Shown here piece by piece: positions 56,604 through 64,000 of a stretch of 64,000 nucleotides of DNA. Numbering within the stretch: the first letter of the stretch is position 1; every line of letters begins with the position of its first letter. Source of the DNA: Episyrphus balteatus (taxonomy: Eukaryota; Arthropoda; Insecta; Diptera; Syrphidae); NCBI RefSeq assembly GCF_945859705.1, contig NC_079135.1, positions 122,641,551 to 122,705,550 on the forward strand, given 5' to 3'. The notes beneath the pieces are model-generated. The model made no database searches. It was not told the origin of the DNA and saw only the letters and a program-made list of their open reading frames with translations. The position numbers were made by a program, and so were the translations under genes.

Positions 56604-57862
56604 GGCGCAGGGACATAAGTCCCCGGGACACAAGTCCCGAATTTTTTTTTCGGGACTAATGTCCCGCTTTACTGGGTCACAAGTCCCGAATCCAATTCGG
56701 GAATTATGTCCCACCCTACTGAGACAGAAGTCCTGAATTTTTTAGTCGAAAATGGGACATAAGTCCCGAATAAAGTGAAAACTATTTTATATACATAAAT
56801 TTTTACTATAAATGTTCATATAGGTACTAATTAATCCATAACATTATTTTTTGGTGCCATGAAATACGCCCAAGTGAAATAAGGAAGAATTTCGCGAATT
56901 GGTATAATTTTAATTTTCAAAAGAGAAATAAAGCCATTTTTCAACATTTGGCTTTCTCTTTCGCGTCAATTTATTTTCAAAAAAAAAAAAATAAAAAAAA
57001 AGTGCCTCATTTCGGTTTATTAAAGCGAAATAATACCATTATGATTTTTAAATCATTCTTACTTATCAAAGAATAAGTTTTATATAAAATTTGTCTTACT
57101 CCAGTTTGCTCCAAGGAAACAAAATATAACTCAAACTTCAAAGAGAATATTTTGCCAGTTTAATGTTTGTTCCAAAGATATGCTTGTGTTCTAACTCGAT
57201 AAACGCGAAGCGGAAAAAAATTTCTCAGATTTGAATCTCTTTAATTTGCACAACCCAAACGCGGAGCGGAAAAAATTTTGCCCACGGGAGAATCCATTTT
57301 GAGGTGTGGAAATAAAAATTCGCGCGAATTTTTATTTGCACACCTCAAAATGGATTCTCCCGTGGGCAAAATTTTTTCCGCTCCGCGTTTGGGTTGTGCA
57401 AATTAAAGAGATTCGAATCTGAGAAATTTTTTTCCGCTTCACCCTGGTAAGTACTCATATCTGTTATCACAAATATCAATTATTAAACTTTCACTTTATA
57501 CATTTGTTTATATTTTGTCACGATGCAATTTCGACTTACCAATAAATTTGCAAGCTTTGCTTTTGTTTTTCAACAGCTTGTAACCGTACCTTACATCGGA
57601 GTTGGTACTACGAAAAAAAATCGTGAGAACAATATCGGTTCTATTATTTCGTCAGCTGTAGTCTTTAATAGTCTCTATAGATATATTTATACAAAGAAAA
57701 AACGTGGGACATAAGTCCCGAAAATTTTTTTCGGGACTAATGTCTCAGTAAGGTGGGACATAATTCCCGAATTGGATTCGGGACTTGTGACCCAGTAAAG
57801 TGGGACATTAGTCCCGAAAAAAAATTCGGGACTTATGTCCCGGGGACTTATGTCCCTGCGCC
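56604..57862. mobile_element. Foldback/MULE-type element, 1,259 bp, 9-bp target duplication
   Basis: Ends GGCGCAGGGACATAAGTCC and GGACTTATGTCCCTGCGCC are perfect mirrors, and ATTATCTTC flanks both sides (56595-56603 and 57863-57871). Each arm (about 56604-56780 and 57700-57862) is made of iterated GGGACATAAGTCCCGAA-like units in both orientations. A 9-bp duplication, inverted arms and subrepeats inside the arms are features of Drosophila FB and related Mutator-like (MULE-NOF) elements. No transposase is encoded. The middle contains a separate 234-bp palindrome. Confidence 0.75.
57207..57440. repeat. Spacer-less 234-bp palindrome
   Basis: 117-bp arms meet at CGCGCG (57321-57326) with no loop. 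On my reading only about two positions fail to pair. Outer ends are GAAGCGGAAAAAAATTTCTC and its mirror. It sits in the interior of the Foldback-type element but shares no motif with its arms. Confidence 0.85.
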
Positions 57863-58001
57863 ATTATCTTCGGCTTTTATTATCTACGCTTTTTGTTTAA
57901 AAACTTTTACCTAAGGTGAAAAGAAGTCGATATATTTATTAAAACTAAAATCTCTGTTAAAATTGGTTCTTAATGGTGTTGTCCTTGCCACATGTTATTT
58001 T

Positions 58002-58773
58002 TACTTGCTCTATAGGGCAAGTATTGGTTTCGTGTCAAAAAAAAAATTCGAGGTTTTAATTGAAACTAACATTACGATGATGGAGAGGTCCGAAAAAGTG
58101 GTTTTCGTCATGACGTCCGTCGGTCTGTGCGTCGGTGCGTCTGTGCGTCGTCAAAAAAAGGTGTACATGAAGCTGCAGCCTAAACGGGTGAACGGTTTTT
58201 CTTGAAATTTGGTACAGATGATTTTTTCGTAATTTCCAATATTGATTTTTTTTTTGTTTTGTAATATCTTGCTTAGAACATATACCTCCCATACAAAATG
58301 TTCGAGGTATTGCAATTTTCTCGAAAACGGCTCTAACGATTTTGATTAAATTTGACCCACGTAATACTGTACGTAAATCTAACAAAACTGCGTTTTTAGT
58401 TTTTCTCAAAAAATACGTATAGTGAAAATATGATATTAAAATTTTTTTTTAAATCACCGATGTCGGCTCTTCCCGTGCATCGTTAATGAGTTATTCCAAT
58501 TTTCTCGAAAACGACTCTAACGATTTTGATTAAACTTAACACACGTAATTTTGTACGTAAATCTAACATAATTGCGTTTTTAGTGTTTCTCAAAAAATAC
58601 GGATAACGGAAATATGGCTTAAGAAATTATAAAAAAAATTACATATTTTTGCATTTCTTATGAAATTCCTTAAAAAATCAAATTATAACCAATTCAAAAT
58701 ATTTTTACAAAAAAGCTTTGACATAAAAGGTATGATAACATAAGAGCAAGTACGTGCGGCCCCAGTCGTGCAT
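58002..58773 (-). repeat. Dispersed repeat family B, copy 3
   Basis: Reverse orientation. ACTTGCTCTATAGGGCAAGT at the left end is the family's terminal hairpin, and CAGTCGTGCATTTTATTT at the right is its start. A GTCGGTCTGTGCGTCGGTGC run lies near 58115-58150. Confidence 0.65.
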
Positions 58774-60079
58774 TTTATTTTTTTCGTTAACCAAAACAAT
58801 AGAACCATTTCTAAAATCGATTAAGCAAAAGGAAACCAAAAAAAAAAAACAAAATTCGATTTTAATCCTTTCTTGTTCTTCATACAAAAAAAGACCCAAA
58901 TACAAAAGAAAGTAAACAAAATCAAAAGATGACACAAATGGTGACAGACAAACGAACTTTGATTTGCCTCGAGTCTGTTTTGCTTATACTTTCCAACGAC
59001 AGCTTAATTGTTTAGCTTTTTTTGTTGCCCAAAGCTGGATATATTTAAATTGATCCATTTCCAGTTTTCTCAATCGGATGTGGAAATGGAATCCAACAAT
59101 AAAACCATTTCCACACCCAGACAAATTCTCTGATTTTCCCTCTTTTTGTCAATGATGTCGGTTGGTCGTTGTCGTCAGTCATCTATAAGGAATAAGGAAC
59201 GATTTCTCTAAGGTATCTCGAGTGTAATTAATCACAGATTTGTCCATTAGTCGAAAAAGAGGAAACCCAACCACTAATCTCTTCCTTATTGTGTGTAATA
59301 AGACGTTAATCCTGGCCCAATTACAATTGTCTTTTTGGGGATGACATTTTCAGCTAAGAAAAGGAATATCGCAGCTGCTCTCCTATACTAGGTTAGCTGG
59401 TATTACTTTTATAAGAAGCTCTTGTAATAGGAAACGTAGGAAATGGACTAATTTTGCACTCTCTGAAGAGGGTCTTTTGTCACTCTGTTGACAGTTCCAG
59501 TTCAACGAATAAAATCCTTTTTAATCTCCTTTTTTCAAGGGTTTTAGTGTTGTGTTGTGTGGTTGGGTTTTACTCGTTGAATGTATACTTAAAAAGGACC
59601 TTGCTATAGAAATGAATGGTCAGGGCTTTTTTTTGTGTGTCATGTTTTTGTTTGGACAAAATGAATGTAAGCTATTCAGGATGTAGTTAGGTGCTTGAGT
59701 TTTTTTTTGTATCATTTTGATGCGAGCATAATGGTTGTTAACAAAATGTACTTGAATTAGCGAAAAGTCCCTACATACGCGAAGAGATTAAAATGTTAAA
59801 GGTTGAAGTAAAATTTTGAGATTATTGTTTAAAGCCCAGCTAAATAAGGACTAAGAACAAATCTCGAAATGAATGGTAAAAGGGAAAAAGATATTCTTAA
59901 AGGTATTTCTTAAAATAATTTATGTATAATTTTCCCAAAAATCTCATAAGATCTCGTGTCCTCAAATCGTTATTTTCAATTTCAAAACAGCGATAGAAAA
60001 AATTGTAGCCCTTTTGACCCCAAAAATATCTATGTCTTCATATGTTCAATTATAACTTTTAAAGTCGTTCTTCTACTTT
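58774..60079. other. Non-coding stretch
   Basis: No gene supported. CCATTTCCA words face each other near 59058-59117 as a minor inverted repeat. Confidence 0.35.
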
Positions 60080-61180
60080 GACAAGAGTGGTAATTTTAGA
60101 AGCGTCTTGCTTCTCCACTGGTTATAAGCGTATTGAAAATATTAATATTTATATGAAAAAAATGGGAAACTAAAAAATTCTCATTAATAGGAATTGAATA
60201 TAGAACATTTTTTATAAGAACTAATTCAGCAGACCAGCGAAATAATTGTTGACCAAAGAAATTTTGTTGATTTTGATAAATTTATCCATTTACCACTGGT
60301 AACTGTGAATGCATATTTTGTATCGAGAGTATCACGAAGTTTTTCAAAAATTTCAAAACTTCTTTCTCCAACAAATAAACTAATATCTCATTGATATCAT
60401 TTTGTACATCGTAGATTTTTAAACCAGATCGAAAGTTCTTATAATTTTTTCTCTTGGTGGTTCGGTTAAGAACTACTGAAGAAATGTATCATAAGAATTG
60501 ACGATAATGATTCGAGGAAGACAAATTGACTAATAGATGATTTTTATACTGTTAGATGGTCTTCGTTCTTCAGAAAATGTTTGTCCAAGAATTCCACGAA
60601 AAACGTCCAAGTTAAAGAAATACTTCTGTATGAAGAAAAACCAATTCTTTTGAGGTTTTGATAATTTAGAAGCTATCTGAAGTAACGCAGACAGTAAAAA
60701 AAATGTTACAAGAAATGCTTCTAAACTGAATACAAACATAACGAGTTTATGGATGGGCAGCATTACACTCAAATCAATTGTGATATATGGATATGAAAAC
60801 TATTCAGATGGTGGTTGTAAAAGTGTTGGACCAGCTCCTGATATCTCAATTGTTCCATTTGCAACCATTTTGAGAATATCGTAAGGTGAAAGTAACATGT
60901 TTACATTTGAAGTATTCAATCGGGCATTATGCTTCTCAGCAAGAGCTTGGAAAATAAGACCCAGACAACCTAAGATAATTTTAAAACCTTTAGAATTTTT
61001 TGAGATGACTAGTCCTAGTTCTAGTCCTCGAAAGAGAACTGGTAATGTTACACCTTGAAGATCTTGCATTCGATTTGGGAAAACCATAGAAGTTTTATCC
61101 CAAATAAATTCTACAATTTTAAAACTTCCAAAATGACTATAGCTATAGAAGACTGGTAGAATGAGAAGTCTTCAAAAACT
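60080..61180 (-). pseudogene. Decayed ionotropic receptor (IR) gene
   Basis: Minus-strand fragments follow the order of a divergent insect IR, the chemosensory relatives of ionotropic glutamate receptors. FPNRMQDLQG (about 61080) and LGLIFQALAEKHNARLN then LKMVANGTIEISGA form the first ligand-binding half. FSYPY..IDLSVMLPIHK leads into a membrane segment (about 60680-60750). LDVFRGILGQTF...PSNSIKIIY is the typical pore-region block, then VNSYDTFLQ and FLTEPPREKIIRTFD. The tail has AFTVTSGKW and LFRWSAE followed by PINENF. Three in-frame TAG codons (60800-60802, 60530-60532, 60473-60475), a shift near 60425 and another near 60280 break it. It appears intronless over this span. The N-terminal domain beyond 61180 is not recognisable. 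It could be a lone pseudogene of a local IR cluster outside the window. Confidence 0.7.
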
Positions 61181-62286
61181 GCTATCACATTAATAATTCG
61201 ATATTCCAGTAATGAATTATTATAATTCATTACTTCTATATTGGAGATACATGACAGTACCATCAGCTTAGTCGTGCTCCAAAATCGATATTTTTGAGGG
61301 GGTGTGAATTTAGGCCACCTTTTTTCAAATAATTGTTGTTTTTGAAAGTTGTTCCAGGTTGTTCTCGATTGGTTCCGAAATAATAAAATATATGTTTTTT
61401 TTTTATTCTCAAAAATGGGGGTCTTAGAGGCAACAAAAACAGTCTTTGACTTAGCCCCCATTTTTTTAAAAATTTAATTTTAGAAATCTCTTTCAAGTTT
61501 TAAAAGTTGATCCTAACAATGTTTTGAAGCCCGCTTTTTTTTAATTTTTAAGTTTTTATATTTTTTCAACTACTTTAGAACAGAGTTCCATGAAAATTTG
61601 ATGTCTCCTAAGAAACATTTTTTTTTTTTCAAAAAACTTAAAAAAAAAAACATTTCTGACCTTAGCTTTCTAAAACTTTGTTTTGAATTCGATTTTTTGA
61701 CCATATATATAGTCGGTATACATTCTAAGTGAGTTAAAGTGTTTTTCAATAAAAGTGTCAACTCGAAAATGCACTTTCAAGTTACATCGTGATGTATTTC
61801 CATTTTCCAAAAAACAAAAATATCAAAAGTTCATATCTAATTTAATGCAAATTTTGAGCAAAACAAAAAATTGCTCAGAGAAGAACTAAAGACATTTGAA
61901 CTAAAAAAAAAAACGATTTTAATAAACTCTTACTCAACTTTTGCCTTACTTTTGAAAAAACGTATCGATATTATATTATTTGTTTCAAAGATATTTTATT
62001 CCCCAAAATCTTATATTAAGTTCTAATAACTTGAAATATTGTTAGGAACAACTTTTAAAACCATTAACAACTTTCAAAAATTCAATTTTCAAAAACCGTT
62101 TTTTGATTCTTGAAGCTAAATTTTTGAAAAAGTAAAAATTTCAAAAAAAATGGCTAAATTCTCACACTCTATTTTGTTGAAGAGAAAAGGCTTCCTTGGA
62201 TTTTCTAGACTTCAAGCAGAAATTTAAGAACCGTGATAAAGAGTAAACGTTTTGGTGTCTCTGGGCAAGAGCTTACTATTTAAAGT
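61181..62286. other. AT-rich non-coding stretch
   Basis: It may include eroded upstream parts of the IR pseudogene, but nothing can be aligned by eye. Confidence 0.3.
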
Positions 62287-63216
62287 TAGGGGAGAAGGGG
62301 GTACATTTGACACTTAGTTTTTAAAGGTCTGTATTTTCGAAAACTGTTAATGTTTTCCAATGTTTTGTTTTGTATTTGATTTATTGACTATTCAAGATTA
62401 TACTAACAGTAATTTTTTTTGTTTTAGAACATTACAACATTTAAAAAAATTATGTTTTCTAAAAAAAGTCATTTTGTCAAAAGTGCCCCGATCCCGGGGC
62501 ACTTTTGACTTTAAAAGGGGCACATTTGACAATGGTGGATTAAACCCCACATCGTGTGCATTACATTTTTAAAACTTTCAGCGGATCTTACTCGTCTATT
62601 ATTTAATTAGAAAAAAATACATTTTTGGTTTTAAACAATCTACTCAACAATATAACGAAAAAAATAAATCAAAAAATTTATTTTCTAAAAAGAAGAAGAA
62701 AAAACAAAAAACCATAAAATATTTCAAAAAATCTCTCCATTTAAATCTTAATCAAAATTAATCGATGTCGATTTACTTTTAAAAAATTTATTAAATAAAT
62801 AATTCCCCAAAATCAACGTAAAAATGTGCCCAAATTGCAAAAGTCAAAGGTGCCCCGAAGGAGCTTCATAACTGTTTTTCTTTTTTTTTCAATAACTAAT
62901 ACTATTTTTTTACAAAGCTGGTTTTAATTTACTTAACTTGAAGCATAGTGCTATCAAAATATTGATTCAGCATTGAAAAAACTTTTTATTAGGTTCAGAA
63001 ATCGCTAACATACTGGTGGTCAAAAATAAGATCAGAAATACAGAAAACACGAAAACACGTGGTACTCCGCGAAAAGTTAATGAAAGACTGCAAAATTTCT
63101 TTAAATCAAACTAAGCTTCTTTCTTCATCCAAACTATTGTTAATTAAGGGCACGATCATACCGAAAAACGCAAAGTCAAATGTGCCCCGGTGTCAAATGT
63201 ACCCCCGCTTACCCTA
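62287..63216. mobile_element. TIR element with iterated GTCAAA..GCCCC motifs
   Basis: GGGGGTACATTTGACAC (62297-62313) is mirrored by GTGTCAAATGTACCCCC (63190-63206), with weaker matching on to GGGTAAGC-like ends. Inside, the same word in variant form recurs: GTCAAAAGTGCCCCG and GGGGCACTTTTGAC back to back at 62477-62510, GGGGCACATTTGAC at about 62518, GTCAAAGGTGCCCCG at about 62843 and GTCAAATGTGCCCCGG at about 63175. The repeats cluster near both ends. No protein is recognised. Likely non-autonomous. Confidence 0.5.
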
Positions 63217-64000
63217 TCTTTTTTATTTTAGATCCAATGAAATTAAACAAAAGACAATCCATCGGAGAACCTGTATGTATGGAAAACAACTTCGTACTCT
63301 ATTACTGAATTTATAAAACCTTTAATACCTACTAAATTTTGAAATGTCTGACACCTATTTATGAGGGAAAAAAAATTTCAGCCTAAAACAATTTAGATAA
63401 AAAGTTTTTTTTTCCCGCCTTTCTCATTTTTTTCTCCCATTCCAAAATGTCTGCATCAGAATTCCCTTATGATTTGTGTATGATAATTTATCTCCGACAG
63501 GGTACATTACTGTTGCATATCTCTAGTAGACATTACTTCATTTTTTGTTCATTCCTCAATAAGTTATATTTCAAAACTGTAAAAATTTCAATAATTTATA
63601 ACTTTTTTTTTTTTCCAACGAGTAGGGAATTTGTCTTTTTCACATCCACATCGTTTGGCTTTTCAAAATACTCGTATGAAAATAGACTAGGATCTCTTTC
63701 TTACAGACCATCTTTTCTCCATAAAACTAATTTCTTAAAGCATCCCTCGTTGTCGTCGTCTACACATTTGAAATATGTATAAGTTTCTATTCCTTAAGGT
63801 ATACATGAAGGTATCATAGCAAATAACATACTCTCGTATGAGAATTCTTCTTGGCTTCAAGGAGTTTAAAAACTTTCTCCTTTTATCTACATGGGCAATG
63901 TGTTCATGTTCAGTGTTCCAGCAAAGCATCTTGACCCATCTTTTAACATAGACGAGAAATTGAAGTAATATTCAATGGCACAGGAGTACCTATAGAAATA
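63217..64000. other. Non-coding stretch at the window end
   Basis: No gene supported; a 111-codon frame at 63447-63782 is Phe/Ser-rich with no family likeness. Confidence 0.35.

Noticed and set aside
60530..60802. Programmed stop readthrough in the IR-like gene
   Set aside because: Three TAG codons plus later frameshifts make simple decay the better explanation.

Overview
The window looks like AT-rich, repeat-dense, gene-poor DNA from an insect nuclear genome, most likely a fly. The evidence is a BEL/Pao LTR retrotransposon primed by tRNA-Tyr, several DNA-transposon families with TA, TTAA, TAA or 9-bp target duplications, a decayed ionotropic-receptor (IR) gene, and a short secreted-peptide gene with an arthropod-type TCAGT initiator. 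The species cannot be fixed from the sequence. No large intact host protein-coding gene is visible. Nearly all short ORFs are chance frames in AT-rich DNA or shadows of the retrotransposon genes.

Layout, left to right. 0.8-0.9 kb: a tRNA-like (SINE-type) sequence. 1.2-3.0 kb: first full copy of a ~1.75-kb dispersed family (called A here). 3.7-7.3 kb: a ~3.6-kb element with ~700-bp inverted arms that carries a decayed gene of a multi-copy animal family and is itself interrupted by a small MITE. 8.1-8.4 kb: the one plausible small host gene, a 70-residue secreted peptide. 8.6-12.7 kb: simple and 164-bp tandem repeats. 15.7-20.3 kb: family B and partial family A copies around a 141-bp hairpin. 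23.5-24.8 kb: a GTGCGG-rich inverted-repeat element with a tRNA-like sequence inside it. 25.1-27.7 kb: a TAA-flanked MITE beside a 2.2-kb TIR element with coding relics. 31.0-31.6 kb: another family B copy.

31.8-40.6 kb is the dominant feature. A MITE is split by a BEL/Pao retrotransposon on the minus strand (8,430 bp, two identical 269-bp LTRs, 5-bp duplication AAACT), and that retrotransposon is itself split by a 1,077-bp mariner-type hairpin element. The gag-protease and RT-RNase H-integrase halves lie in one frame, separated by a single TAA codon. All catalytic motifs can be read, so the insertion is very young but carries a nonsense mutation.

41.4-64 kb: more hairpins and repeats. These are a foldback at 41.4-42.3 kb, family B at 44.2-45.2 kb, a piggyBac-type MITE at 46.0 kb, family A on the minus strand at 48.5-50.3 kb and on the plus strand at 54.8-56.5 kb, and between those two a 1.65-kb Tc1-type palindrome. 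Next come a Foldback/MULE-type element with a 9-bp duplication and a spacer-less 234-bp palindrome in its centre, a fourth family B copy, the decayed IR gene at 60.1-61.2 kb, and a TIR element with iterated GTCAAA..GCCCC motifs at 62.3-63.2 kb.

The strongest theme is the concentration of long inverted repeats: at least seven distinct hairpin-forming elements in 64 kb, several nested in one another. If transcribed, these would make long double-stranded RNA, so the region could feed small-RNA silencing. That is inference; the inverted-repeat geometry is directly visible.
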